Below, one piece after another: positions 1-9,105 of a stretch of 35,074 nucleotides of DNA. A program made the translations under genes and the position numbers. Every line of letters begins with the position of its first letter. Positions within the stretch are counted from its first letter, which is position 1. Location: positions 1-35,074 of the forward strand of contig PAPJ01000069.1 of assembly GCA_002709045.1 (NCBI GenBank). The letters are read 5' to 3'. Below the pieces are notes generated by a model. The model was not told the origin of the DNA. It was given only the letters and a program-made list of their open reading frames with translations, and did no database searches. This DNA is from Planctomycetaceae bacterium. Its GTDB lineage: Bacteria; Planctomycetota; Planctomycetia; Pirellulales; Pirellulaceae.

Positions 1-330
1 AAAAGCCCCGTATGTACGTTTTCGCCAGTATTCAGCTCGTTTCAGAACCGTTGATAGCTCGCTTGATAATGCAGTTGATGCAACCTCTCCTCTTTGCCAA
101 CGGTTAAATTCACTATCCGAATGGTAACTGCTGAGGATCTTTTCAAGTCTGCTGATTTCCAAAACTGCAGTGTCTTTAATTTGACAGGCAGTTGTAATGT
201 GCTTGGATTCAATTTGTAGTTCGAGAGATGTTCCTATAATATTTTCATAGCGAAAATGATGGATTTCGGCGATCACATCACGGATGTCAACTGACAGTAC
301 AACGATAAGAGTCAAAAGAAAGTTTTTCAT
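1..330 (-). CDS. ApbE-like FAD:protein FMN transferase, 3'-truncated by window edge
   Basis: The reading frame runs from an ATG at 328-330 off the left edge without a stop, giving 110 residues. It opens with a short hydrophobic signal-like stretch (MKNFLLTLIVVLSV). The rest follows the start of the ApbE family: an F-x-x-E-N-x-x-GTSLEL segment (residues 28-40), a helix ending in RLEKILSSYHSDSEFNRW (about 67-84), and a later segment ending WRKRTYGAF at the cut. The family moves FMN from FAD to a Thr or Ser of extracytoplasmic flavoproteins, with Mg2+. The Mg- and FAD-binding residues lie beyond the edge and cannot be checked. It starts 81 bases after the stop of the DUF4198/kelch gene on the same strand, so co-transcription is likely. 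No strong ribosome-binding site was seen. Family assignment rests on pattern recognition of the N-terminal third only. Confidence 0.75.
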   Translation of the reverse strand, partial: MKNFLLTLIVVLSVDIRDVIAEIHHFRYENIIGTSLELQIESKHITTACQIKDTAVLEISRLEKILSSYHSDSEFNRWQRGEVASTALSSELSTVLKRAEYWRKRTYGAF

Positions 331-411
331 TGTTGGCCTGATTACTTTAAAATCTGAATTAGATAAATGGATAGCTCGAGGAATGGATAACTAGTTTAGA
401 ATGGTGTTTTA

Positions 412-3252
412 TTATTTTTCTTCTTCTTCCGGTGCAAGGCGCGCTTGCATAACAAGCGTCAATTCGGCATAGGAGATTGCCCCATCACCGTCGTTGTCGC
501 CTTCGTTAATTAGCGATCCCAGCCTGCTACCGAGTTCAGCCTTTGTTAAAAGCCCGTCACGGTTTGCATCCCGTCTCATTAACAGTTTGACATTGCTCTC
601 CACTTCATTGCTGGTACTGCTGGTCGAAGTGAAATCCATTGCAGCTACGGTTCCTGGACTTGCGAGCGGTTCGGGATCTAGCAGTACGAAGTGCACGACT
701 CCCTGTTGCTGCTGATCAATACCGTAAAATAGTAAGCGATCATTAAAGCTAAACATCCGCATGTCGGATTTGACTCCTGGTAGTTCATGTGGAAATTCGG
801 TCCATTGATCAGTAGCGATATCATAAACTTCCAGCAGGCAATTGGTGTTTTTGTCGGGATTGTCATGGGAACGAGCGCCGAATAGATAAAGTTTATCATT
901 TGCGACAGCGATATCCGAAGCGATACGTTTTGAGTTCGGAGCCGCCACCGTCCTCCAGGACCGACTGTTGAAATCGAAAACATCGACTTTGGTGACTGTG
1001 TTTTTAGACTCGTCTATGCCACCAACGGAATAGTAAGCATCGTCATTTACGGCGCCGGTAAACCACTTTTGAGGATTTGGCTGAGCGCTCTCTGGGATGG
1101 CTGCTATTTGTGTTTCGTCTCCCCACCAATGTAGTACAGATGCGTCTTTAGTTGAGTGGTGTCCCCCAAAAAACCATAAGGCATCCTGCTTGGTGATCAC
1201 ATGTAAATTATTGTGGTGGTGAGGTGATTTAGTTTCCAGTGTAGACCATTGCTTTGAGTCAGGATCATAGGCCAGCACTGTATCGGTGGGTGTAATTTTA
1301 TTTTTTAGACGTTGATTACCGCCAAATAGCAGGATTTGACGGTGTTCACTGGTTTGGGAATGAATCACGCCGGCCGCCTCTTCTGTTGGCACAGGAAGTT
1401 TAGGCAGTGATTCCACAGTTTGTCTCTGTAGATTAAAGATGTAGGCTTCGTCAGTTAGAGCAGGCGAGCGGTCTTTAGATGCAGAATTACTGAGACGGCC
1501 ACCGAAAGCGTAGAGCCTTGATCCACTGAGTAAAACAGTCTGTTTACCAGACACGTGACCATCAATCTGATTCGACCATTGAATCGCTGATGGAGTGTTG
1601 TTTTTATTGTTCACACTAAAAGATTCAATGGAGGCCATGCGACCTCCACGCATGGAAGTACCACCAATTGCCAGCAACCGCTGAGTATCAGCTGGAATAA
1701 GTCGCAGGAACATTCGCGGATACATTAAACGTCCTACATTGTCCCAGTCGTTATCCTCCTCGTTTAACCGATAGACAAAGCCGGAGTCTCCGGTTACGTA
1801 GAGTTGCCCTCCGGTTGAAAAGGAACTTGTGGCAAAGCCGGCAACACTACTATCGGCAGTTAGTTCGGGCCCGTCCTGCCATTTGTTAGCGTCTGGATCG
1901 AATATCGAAACCTTGCGGGTGATATTATCAGTTTGGATACCACCAAAAAGATAAAGCCGGTTTTTATGAGCTGCAACTGATGCGGCTCTGGTTATATAGC
2001 CTGGCCCTTTTAGTGATTGCCAGCCATTCTCAGGATTGTCCAAATCAAACCGGAGAATATCATCATGCCACTCTGCATTGCCGCTTGATTCACCTTTTAA
2101 ATTCCAGCCACCGGCTACAAAGACGCTGCGGCCCAGTACCGCGGCATCCAGCGAGGAACGAGCGGCTGGAAGAGGTGCTAAATCAGACCAACGATTGGCT
2201 TCTATATCATAGCGAGCAAAATGGGTTGTCGATTTGAATTGCGTGTCCTCCTCGGAAGTGTTCTCAAATGTAAGTCCCCCTACTCGATAAAGATATTTAC
2301 CGTCCGAGACTAACGCGGTGCTTTGAGCACCTTCGTGCATTGTCAGTTCTTCCCACTCAGCGGTAGGGTCATCGAAGCGTATTCGGCGGAAATGATCTGA
2401 GACACCTTCGATTGAAAAACCGTGCGTCGTGCCCTGATGCCCGCTGAAGACATAGAGATACTCTCCGACAGTTGCCGCACCAAAACTGGTTAAAGTGGTG
2501 GGAAGAGGTTTTAGTAGAGTGCTCGTGTTTTTCCCGGACGGATTCGCCTGGTGCTCGGGATCGTGAAACGTCATGGTCATGTAGTGTGAAGTAGATTCAT
2601 ATTCCTTTTCTTCGAAGACTCCGCTGTCGTTTGCAACGCGGTGTCCAAGCATAATTCCGTTTACACCCGCCACAACTTGTTTATCTGAAAATTTAACCAC
2701 TCCCCGGGAATCAAGTTCAGCGCTCCCGTTCTCCTCCCCGTCGGCTCCGTATAAATGGACTTCGGCTCCGGTTATAGGCTTACCTTTCCATAAGACGTGA
2801 ACCTCAATGCCTGAATCCGTATCGATAATACCCGCCTGTAAATCCCATTTTAATTTTGTTAAAACGCTATCCTTAATATCCGTGGGTAATTGGCCCCCCA
2901 AATATAAGGTGTAATAGTCAAGTCTGGACGTACCAAAAAGACCGTAAGTCACTTTGGATAAAAGATTTGAATCTGCGGGTATATTTTTCTCTGAGACTAA
3001 ACCAATAAACTTGTCAGAAGAAACGTTGTTCATTGAAACCGGCACGTTCTTGTCGTTGTTGTCGAGCAAAAATACCTTGGCCTTTCCGATGGTAGGAGGA
3101 AGCTTGTAGTTCTTCTCGGCCAGCCCTTCTCCGAAGAAATATACGGCCTTCCCGTCGCTGCTCATATTAAGCCATGGGAAATGAGCATGTAAATTCGTAG
3201 TAGCCAATAAGACTGAAAAGACAATAAGAAAGAGGCGGGGAATACGATTCAT
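412..3252 (-). CDS. Secreted DUF4198-like / kelch-repeat / EF-hand protein
   Basis: A 946-residue exported protein. I chose the ATG at 3250-3252 (MNRIPRLFLIVFSVLL..., a clean signal peptide ending LHAHF). A TTG six codons upstream extends the frame, but a GAAGA lies just before the ATG. Residues about 24-230 resemble DUF4198/NikM-type metal-uptake proteins: they begin AHFPWL right after cleavage and contain a beta-sandwich with a GKPITGAEV segment. Residues about 240-870 carry many kelch-like blades, each with a GG/GA turn, a Y-x-F-G strand and a conserved W. These should form one or two beta-propellers. The tail has two EF-hand loops, DANRDGLLTKAE (about 895-906) and DNDGDGAISYAE (about 919-930), which should bind Ca2+. 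The likely role is binding, possibly of a metal or a cell-envelope ligand; no catalytic motif is seen. The neighbouring ApbE gene hints at a link with exported flavoproteins or metal reduction. Confidence 0.8.
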   Translation of the reverse strand: MNRIPRLFLIVFSVLLATTNLHAHFPWLNMSSDGKAVYFFGEGLAEKNYKLPPTIGKAKVFLLDNNDKNVPVSMNNVSSDKFIGLVSEKNIPADSNLLSKVTYGLFGTSRLDYYTLYLGGQLPTDIKDSVLTKLKWDLQAGIIDTDSGIEVHVLWKGKPITGAEVHLYGADGEENGSAELDSRGVVKFSDKQVVAGVNGIMLGHRVANDSGVFEEKEYESTSHYMTMTFHDPEHQANPSGKNTSTLLKPLPTTLTSFGAATVGEYLYVFSGHQGTTHGFSIEGVSDHFRRIRFDDPTAEWEELTMHEGAQSTALVSDGKYLYRVGGLTFENTSEEDTQFKSTTHFARYDIEANRWSDLAPLPAARSSLDAAVLGRSVFVAGGWNLKGESSGNAEWHDDILRFDLDNPENGWQSLKGPGYITRAASVAAHKNRLYLFGGIQTDNITRKVSIFDPDANKWQDGPELTADSSVAGFATSSFSTGGQLYVTGDSGFVYRLNEEDNDWDNVGRLMYPRMFLRLIPADTQRLLAIGGTSMRGGRMASIESFSVNNKNNTPSAIQWSNQIDGHVSGKQTVLLSGSRLYAFGGRLSNSASKDRSPALTDEAYIFNLQRQTVESLPKLPVPTEEAAGVIHSQTSEHRQILLFGGNQRLKNKITPTDTVLAYDPDSKQWSTLETKSPHHHNNLHVITKQDALWFFGGHHSTKDASVLHWWGDETQIAAIPESAQPNPQKWFTGAVNDDAYYSVGGIDESKNTVTKVDVFDFNSRSWRTVAAPNSKRIASDIAVANDKLYLFGARSHDNPDKNTNCLLEVYDIATDQWTEFPHELPGVKSDMRMFSFNDRLLFYGIDQQQQGVVHFVLLDPEPLASPGTVAAMDFTSTSSTSNEVESNVKLLMRRDANRDGLLTKAELGSRLGSLINEGDNDGDGAISYAELTLVMQARLAPEEEEK

Positions 3253-3449
3253 GGGTCTTCGATTTTGCAAAAAAGATTGTTACGTTTAATTAAAATACGA
3301 TAAGCTGCTAGCCACTATATTGTGATGATACTGAGTCTCAATAGCAGTAGTCGAGGTCTATTTTTATCAGTATCAGAAAATTACCGTAATAATTATTCTA
3401 TGGTGCTTGTCGGTGGAATGAAATAATGACGGAGAGTCGTAGAAGGCAT

Positions 3450-5630
3450 TTATTTGTCTCTAATCCAGACAGGTTGGGTGAATGCACCATTTGTGGCGAC
3501 ATCCCAAATCGCAAGCCGTACCCAACGTGGATTTTTCAGACGGACATCAAACTCAAACGAATCTGTACCGTATGCTGGCGTCATTGAAAGGTCGAAACGT
3601 TGCCTTTCTACTTTCTCTCCATCGCCGAAAATTATTTCGGCGTATTGCAAAGGAAAAGTCCATTTTAGATCAAACTGCACGGTGAACTGTCCTTTGCTGT
3701 TAGCCGTAGCAGCCTCACCGGAACGCTTGCGATTTATCATAAATTCGGGGATTAGTACTTCCCCGGTAGATACAAAGAACCTACCGCCGCGAAGAGCATC
3801 CAGAATGGATTGCCATCCGTCTTTAAAACGCGGAACACGGTTTAAACGGAGATAATTTACATTCATGTGTGCGTAGAGTTCATGATCGTGCTCAATCTTA
3901 AATACATCCACTTCGCCAACCACGTATTTGGGCGTTCCCCAGTTAGACATGTCATCGAGTAAATCTAGGACTCTCGAGCCTAAGCGTGGTTCTGACAGAT
4001 CTGCAGGCATCGCTTTCCAGGCTCCTCCTAAAAATCGATCGGATTGATAGAAAAGTTCATTGCGATACCGATCCGGATAACCAGTTGACCCTTTAATACG
4101 CGGATGTGCTGTCCAGGCTAGCCCCCCTTCTCGACGCAACAGTTGTAATACATCAGCCTTTCCACCAACCTGATAAATTCGACCAAGAGATGGGTGTTCA
4201 ATCACAAATGGCGCATCATCGTTACGGTTGAGTACCCAATAGATGGGCTTAGGAAAAAAGCTGATCCAATGACCCCCTAAATGGACATTAGGCTCTTCGC
4301 CAGGAAGCAGAAGGAACCTGCGGTCGCTCAGGCGGTCACATTCAGCGTGAAGCAACTGGAGTTGTTCCACTCTTTTATCAAGCGATCGGGAGGGGGTATT
4401 TCCATAATGAAATTCTGCCAAATGGACTATGTCGACCCCATGTTTTCGCAGAGTTTCTACGAAATCCGGGCTTTTCAGTTCTGCTGGAATCCGATAACTG
4501 TCTCCCGAAGGCAGCGTTCCGACGGTGTCGTCAGACTGTTTTTGTTGCTCCTGAGCCTGTAGCATTTCACGGGTATGCTCAACATGGTAGTGACTTGAGA
4601 AGACGGTATGTCCATCGATAGGTTCAAATTGATCGTCGCGTGTCAGTCTACCTACGTCTTTCAAAACGTCTTCTGCCGTACCAGGATTTATTAATAAGAA
4701 GACCCCCATGTTTTGCCTTGTATTGGGGGGGGCATTAAACCACGGTACATAACGGTCATCACCGTTCGGATCATGTCGAATTCCAAATCCAAAGGGTAAC
4801 GACTGTTGCTGATAGTTGCGCCCAACCCAGATATTGCGAAAATTGTTTGAAAAGTCGAGAGGATAGAAATAGCGATGTGGGGGAGGGAAAATAGCAAGTG
4901 CGCCAAAATTGAATTCAGCCCCGATTGTCCTGCCTCTGACCGCAAGGTTACGACTTGTCGGAAAATTGGCAGGCTCTTGTGAAATCGAAGTGCCGGAGGG
5001 ATCCTTCCAGAACATTCTTGTCGGAAGGCTCTGTCGACAGATGATCCCCGCATCATAGAGATAGGCCGTGCGAGGTCGATTTGTTGTCAGGACAGCCTCC
5101 TGCAGAATCAAAGGGCTATTGGCGAAGAATGTCCATCGTAATTTACCTTCGAAGGGCCCTGCTTTAACGTTGCCAATCGTCAGTACTGCGCGGCGGGCAT
5201 GACTTTCCCCACTGGCATTAGTGCAGTCTATTACTGCGGGAAATACTTCATTTTGCTTTCGTTGCATTCGGTCAAAGAAGATTGTCCAGCCGTCACGTTT
5301 CTCAAGGTCCCTATTGCCAACACGTACAAACAGCACAGGATCAAGACCGTTCGCTAAAACTTGCAAACGACTGTCCCAAGAACCAAAGGAGATTGATTGA
5401 ATTAGTGGCTGTTTGGTATCCGTGTCAAACCGGATTCTGGCATGCCGTCCTTTATGATCGATCGGCCAATTAACGTCAATAAAAGTGCCAGCCTGGATGA
5501 TCTCTATCCCACATGCAGGATCGTATTGCTGAAGATTGATGGTGATATTCGGCTCGTCCGCAATAATATCGATAGTGTGGAATAAAAGCAGACAAACCAA
5601 CAGCCCGCGAGTGTTGGTCAGGTTTATCAT
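3450..5630 (-). CDS. CehA/McbA-like PHP metallohydrolase with N-terminal beta-sandwich
   Basis: A 726-residue exported protein. The ATG at 5628-5630 is chosen because GGGGAG precedes it by three bases and a signal peptide follows (MINLTNTRGLLVCLLLF). A TTG ten codons upstream is rejected. The first ~335 residues are beta-rich and may be a mutarotase-like or carbohydrate-binding sandwich. The second half has PHP-type metal ligands in order: HYHVEH (347-352), HLAEFH (403-408), LPGEE (about 442-446), WTAHPR (about 507-511) and HDHELYAH (581-588), then the LRGGRFFVSTG segment that is common in CehA/McbA-like proteins. PHP hydrolases cleave phosphate esters or carbamate/ester bonds with two or three metal ions. 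The substrate cannot be told. It diverges from the PhoD gene 126 bases away, so the two may share control. An 8-G run (4725-4732) lies inside the gene. Confidence 0.7.
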   Translation of the reverse strand: MINLTNTRGLLVCLLLFHTIDIIADEPNITINLQQYDPACGIEIIQAGTFIDVNWPIDHKGRHARIRFDTDTKQPLIQSISFGSWDSRLQVLANGLDPVLFVRVGNRDLEKRDGWTIFFDRMQRKQNEVFPAVIDCTNASGESHARRAVLTIGNVKAGPFEGKLRWTFFANSPLILQEAVLTTNRPRTAYLYDAGIICRQSLPTRMFWKDPSGTSISQEPANFPTSRNLAVRGRTIGAEFNFGALAIFPPPHRYFYPLDFSNNFRNIWVGRNYQQQSLPFGFGIRHDPNGDDRYVPWFNAPPNTRQNMGVFLLINPGTAEDVLKDVGRLTRDDQFEPIDGHTVFSSHYHVEHTREMLQAQEQQKQSDDTVGTLPSGDSYRIPAELKSPDFVETLRKHGVDIVHLAEFHYGNTPSRSLDKRVEQLQLLHAECDRLSDRRFLLLPGEEPNVHLGGHWISFFPKPIYWVLNRNDDAPFVIEHPSLGRIYQVGGKADVLQLLRREGGLAWTAHPRIKGSTGYPDRYRNELFYQSDRFLGGAWKAMPADLSEPRLGSRVLDLLDDMSNWGTPKYVVGEVDVFKIEHDHELYAHMNVNYLRLNRVPRFKDGWQSILDALRGGRFFVSTGEVLIPEFMINRKRSGEAATANSKGQFTVQFDLKWTFPLQYAEIIFGDGEKVERQRFDLSMTPAYGTDSFEFDVRLKNPRWVRLAIWDVATNGAFTQPVWIRDK

Positions 5631-5756
5631 TATCTCCCCAAGTAAACAGAATGTTAGCAATATTTACGGAAGCATCTGACAAGCTAAATCTTTGCATCCG
5701 AGTCGAATGTTTATGATACTACAAAACAAGCTTTACCTGATTGGAGGATCAAGTTA

Positions 5757-7052
5757 ATGAAGAACCTAGACCGGCGTTTGTTCGGCGCTACAGTCGTTGG
5801 GGGCTTTGCCTCGTCAGCGGTAGGCGGTAATGCTGAAACTGAAACAACACCTGTGGGACCAATTTTGGGACACGTGTCCTTTTGTTCGGCGAAGATCTGG
5901 TATCGTCCGCCTCGTCCCGGATCTTATGAGCTAAGAATCCGTGATTTAGAGCAGGTGCAGACAACGTCGCTTTTCGCTGAGGCAAATCCGGAGAATGACC
6001 TGTGTCTGATCTGGGATGTGACTGGCCTGAAAACTGCTAAAACCTACGAGTATGAAATTCTGCAAGAAGGTAGGGTCTTCCCGAGCGATGGGCTTCAGAG
6101 ATTTAAAACAGCACCCGCAGAGGACGCGAGCACAAAGGTGTCATTAGCATTTGGTTCGTGTGCTGAAAGCAGTCCATTAAAATTATGGAGTCAAATGGAG
6201 CAACACCATGCGGAAGGCTTGGTGTTACTCGGAGATACGCCTTATATTGATTCAACGGATCTTGAGATTCAGAGGGAGAAACATCGAGGCTTTCTCAATA
6301 TTCCGGAGCTTTCTAGGTTTGGTCGTTGCCATCCGGTTTGGGGGACCTGGGATGATCATGATTTCGGGCGAAACGACTCAGATGGCAATCTTGCAGGCAA
6401 GGAGAACTCAAGGAAGGCATTTCTTGAATACCGTGCACTTGCGTCCTATGGAGAATTTGATAGGGGGGTCTATACGAAATTCCGCAGAGCCGGAGTTGAA
6501 GTGTTTTTACTGGATACCCGCTGGTTCGCCAGAACAGAACCATCGCCAGTTGATTCAAGTAAACGAACTCTTCTTGGAAATCGGCAATGGACGTGGCTGC
6601 TGGAAGGATTGCGACAGTCAACAGCACCGTTTAAAGTCATCGCCTGCGGTATGATTTGGGACAACAAACGTAATAGTGAATCGGATGACTGGAACACCTA
6701 TTCCCATGAGCGTGAAGCGTTATTTGACTTCATCGGAGAAAATCGTATTAGCGGGGTGGTTCTTATCGGAGGTGATATCCATTGCTCGCGATGGTTGCAG
6801 TATAAAACTGAAGAACAGGCAGGTTATCCTATCCGTCAGTTCATTGTCTCACCGATTCACGCCAGAGTTATTCCCACGCTTAACATTCCCCATCCCGATT
6901 TGATTAAAGGGGCGGCGATACCTAACGTTTGGATGAAACTTGATGTAGATACCCGTGATCCGGAGCCGACTTTGCATGCCCAGTGGCTACAAATGAACGG
7001 CCGCCAAATGTGGGATGTTAAGCTAACTAAAAAAGAACTGACAAAGTCGTAG
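5757..7052 (+). CDS. PhoD-family alkaline phosphatase / phosphodiesterase, exported
   Basis: A 431-residue metallophosphatase. GGAGG at 5743-5747 fixes the ATG at 5757. The N-terminus (LDRRLFGATVVGGFASSAVGG) reads as a Tat-type signal, as usual for PhoD proteins. Residues about 30-120 are the fibronectin-like PhoD N-domain. The catalytic domain shows the family signatures in order: FGSC (132-135), LLGDTPYID (158-166), WDDHDFGRND (198-207), LLDTRWFART (251-260), LLGNRQWTWL (272-281) and GGDIH (338-342). The family hydrolyses phosphate mono- and diesters with Fe/Ca or similar metals in the periplasm or outside the cell. The length is close to family norms and the ligand residues look intact. 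No downstream gene follows closely (367-base gap), so it is likely monocistronic. Regulation by phosphate is plausible, but no recognisable Pho box was seen. Confidence 0.9.
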   Translation: MKNLDRRLFGATVVGGFASSAVGGNAETETTPVGPILGHVSFCSAKIWYRPPRPGSYELRIRDLEQVQTTSLFAEANPENDLCLIWDVTGLKTAKTYEYEILQEGRVFPSDGLQRFKTAPAEDASTKVSLAFGSCAESSPLKLWSQMEQHHAEGLVLLGDTPYIDSTDLEIQREKHRGFLNIPELSRFGRCHPVWGTWDDHDFGRNDSDGNLAGKENSRKAFLEYRALASYGEFDRGVYTKFRRAGVEVFLLDTRWFARTEPSPVDSSKRTLLGNRQWTWLLEGLRQSTAPFKVIACGMIWDNKRNSESDDWNTYSHEREALFDFIGENRISGVVLIGGDIHCSRWLQYKTEEQAGYPIRQFIVSPIHARVIPTLNIPHPDLIKGAAIPNVWMKLDVDTRDPEPTLHAQWLQMNGRQMWDVKLTKKELTKS

Positions 7053-7419
7053 TCCACAACATCGGGCAAACATAGTTGCGCTAACAGTGTCCTCATCCCG
7101 CCGCCCTGATTTTCGAAACTGCCGGTAATTTATAGGGTCGTAAAATAGAGGTAGAGCTGCCTGTCAGAAAATAAGTCTAGAAGATTAGTGGTTGATGTAA
7201 TTAACCTGAATCGATTCTTTTTGTAATTAGCCAACTTAATTTATTTGCTGCTAGGCCCTGTTTTATAAATGAGTAGGAAATCCTATATACCGGTTGTATT
7301 CTGTCGTCGCCGCCTTCGTGAATCATCATAAGTTAGGATGGGATTGGTGAAAAATCTTCAGTAGCGTTACTGTATAAAGAAGCAATAAATATAAAATTCC
7401 CAGAATCAAGGAGAATGCA
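7053..7419. other. Intergenic region without recognised gene
   Basis: The 367 bases between the PhoD and GH32 genes hold no convincing coding frame, RNA gene or rho-independent terminator. A 20-codon ATG frame at 7269-7331 lacks a ribosome-binding site. A short palindrome TAGGAAATCCTA lies near 7273-7285. An AAGGAG at 7408-7413 serves the downstream gene. The GH32 promoter must lie here but no clear -35/-10 pair stands out. Confidence 0.6.
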
Positions 7420-8892
7420 GTGAGCAGCATCCGTTGGATATGGTGTGTGTTTTTACTAGTTGGATTTGTGAACAGAACTGTTGGAGCGCCGCCAGCGAAT
7501 AAGGCGGAACCACCAATGAACGTGTCGCTGTACCAGGAGTCGCTTAGACCACAGTATCACTTCACGGCCCGGCAATGGACCGTTCATAAATTGAACCCCG
7601 CGATTCGGCCGGAGCCCCCTCATGGCGGAGAAGAGGGGTGGTTAAATGACCCTAACGGTCTGGTGTATTACAAAGGTGAATGGCATCTGTTTGCCAATGG
7701 CGCGGGAAGCTATTGGGTGCACGCAGTTTCTCAGGATTTAGTCCACTGGAAAGAGTTGCCTCCCAAGCTACTTCGTGATCCTGTGCTGGGCAACACGGCA
7801 TCTGGAAGCGCAGTCGTGGACTGGAACAATACTTCAGGATTGGGTACCGAAAAGGAAAAGGCCTTATTAGCTTTTTTTACCGGCTGGAAGGATAAAGTGC
7901 AGTGTATGGCCTATAGTATCGATCGCGGACGCAGTTGGGTTAAACATCCAATGAATCCCATCCTTCGCCACGCAGATCGTGACCCAAAAGTATTTTGGTA
8001 TGAACGTGAATCAAAGTGGGTAATGATTATCTATGGCCCGCCGGGACGAAGTTATAACTTCTTCGGTTCCCGGGATCTTAAAAACTGGGAAAAACTAAGT
8101 ACCTATCCTGATATGTATGAATGCCCGGACATCTTTCAGTTACCACTGGATGGGGATACTAGAAAAATCAAATGGGTCCTGTCAGATGGTAACGGCAGTT
8201 ACGTAATTGGCCAGTTTGATGGAACACGATTTCACACGGAACAGAAAAAAGAAGCATTGGACTATGGGTTCAATTTTTATGCCACTCAAACATGGAGTGA
8301 TGTGCCTAAAGAAGATGGCAGATGCATACAGATGGCGTGGATGCGAGGCGGGAAGTTTCCTGAGATGCCTTTTAATCAACAATTAACGTTTCCTTGTGTG
8401 TTAAGTCTGCAAACGGTGGGTGAAAAAATGATTCTTTGTCGATACCCCGTACAGGAAATCACTCGACTCTATAAAAAAGAACACTCGTGGGAAAATATTA
8501 ATATCAGTCACGGTAACAATCTGCTTAACGAAATCCAGGGTGATCTTTTTGATATTGAAATTGAATTCGAACCTGGTGAGTCTGATGCGCTTGGATTTAA
8601 GATTCATGGCAACGATGTTCAATACACAACAAAAACAAAAGCCGTCGTATCCTGCAGGACGCATCCAATGAAAATCGACTCACCGGATGGCTCAGTACAT
8701 CTTCGCATTCTGGTTGATCGCACTTCTGTGGAAGTCTTTTGCAATCGAGGAGTTATTACCGGAGCGAATTGTATTCTCCCAATCAAGGATGGACCCCCTC
8801 CAAAACTCTATATAAATGGTGGCGATGCAATCATCAGATCACTTAAAGTTCGTGAATTAAATTCGATTTGGCCAAAATCTAATACTCGATAG
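7420..8892 (+). CDS. Secreted glycoside hydrolase family 32 beta-fructosidase
   Basis: A 490-residue exported enzyme starting at GTG 7420, with AAGGAG six bases upstream; no ATG in frame fits. Residues 1-22 form a signal peptide ending VGA. The GH32 signatures are complete: WLNDPNG (74-80, nucleophile Asp77), RDP (187-189, transition-state Asp188) and MYECPDIFQ (232-240, acid/base Glu234). DLVHW (106-110) is also present. The C-terminal beta-sandwich carries the DRTSVEVFCN segment of the family. Such enzymes cleave beta-fructofuranosyl bonds in sucrose, inulin or levan; the exact specificity cannot be read here. The loop after the nucleophile is shorter than usual: WHLFANGAGSYWVHAVS replaces the common long YHLFYQYNP...WGHAVS stretch. 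It is exported, so it acts on external fructans. No sugar transporter or fructokinase is nearby. Confidence 0.92.
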   Translation: MSSIRWIWCVFLLVGFVNRTVGAPPANKAEPPMNVSLYQESLRPQYHFTARQWTVHKLNPAIRPEPPHGGEEGWLNDPNGLVYYKGEWHLFANGAGSYWVHAVSQDLVHWKELPPKLLRDPVLGNTASGSAVVDWNNTSGLGTEKEKALLAFFTGWKDKVQCMAYSIDRGRSWVKHPMNPILRHADRDPKVFWYERESKWVMIIYGPPGRSYNFFGSRDLKNWEKLSTYPDMYECPDIFQLPLDGDTRKIKWVLSDGNGSYVIGQFDGTRFHTEQKKEALDYGFNFYATQTWSDVPKEDGRCIQMAWMRGGKFPEMPFNQQLTFPCVLSLQTVGEKMILCRYPVQEITRLYKKEHSWENINISHGNNLLNEIQGDLFDIEIEFEPGESDALGFKIHGNDVQYTTKTKAVVSCRTHPMKIDSPDGSVHLRILVDRTSVEVFCNRGVITGANCILPIKDGPPPKLYINGGDAIIRSLKVRELNSIWPKSNTR

Positions 8893-8945
8893 CCCATTAG
8901 TCGCCAAACAATTAATCGGCCTACTATCTATTAAATCTCAACCAC

Positions 8946-9004
8946 TTTTTGAACCAGAAAATAAGTAAGCAGCTAGTAATAAGAATCATTATCCTGTTCA
9001 AAAA
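8946..9004. repeat. Widely spaced 9-base inverted repeat upstream of sigma-54 promoter
   Basis: TTTTTGAAC at 8946-8954 is repeated as its exact complement GTTCAAAAA at 8996-9004, with 41 bases between arms. Allowing one bulged base extends the match by AG/CT. The arms lie about 130-185 bases upstream of the predicted transcription start of the next gene, the usual distance for activator sites of sigma-54 promoters. The long spacer makes a compact terminator for GH32 unlikely. Chance is possible in AT-rich DNA. Confidence 0.35.
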
Positions 9005-9105
9005 CCACAAAAGTGTTTGAAAATAATACACATTCTAATCTGCGAACAACCCGCTAAAGTGTATTAAAATCATTCAATATAGGCGTTATATGGATGCTTA
9101 CAGGT

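Noticed and set aside
6208..6654. 148-codon frame within the PhoD gene
   Set aside because: Same-strand alternative frame of a gene whose catalytic motifs are all in the other frame.
7269..7331. 20-codon ATG frame between the PhoD and GH32 genes
   Set aside because: No ribosome-binding site and no membrane or other pattern that would support coding.
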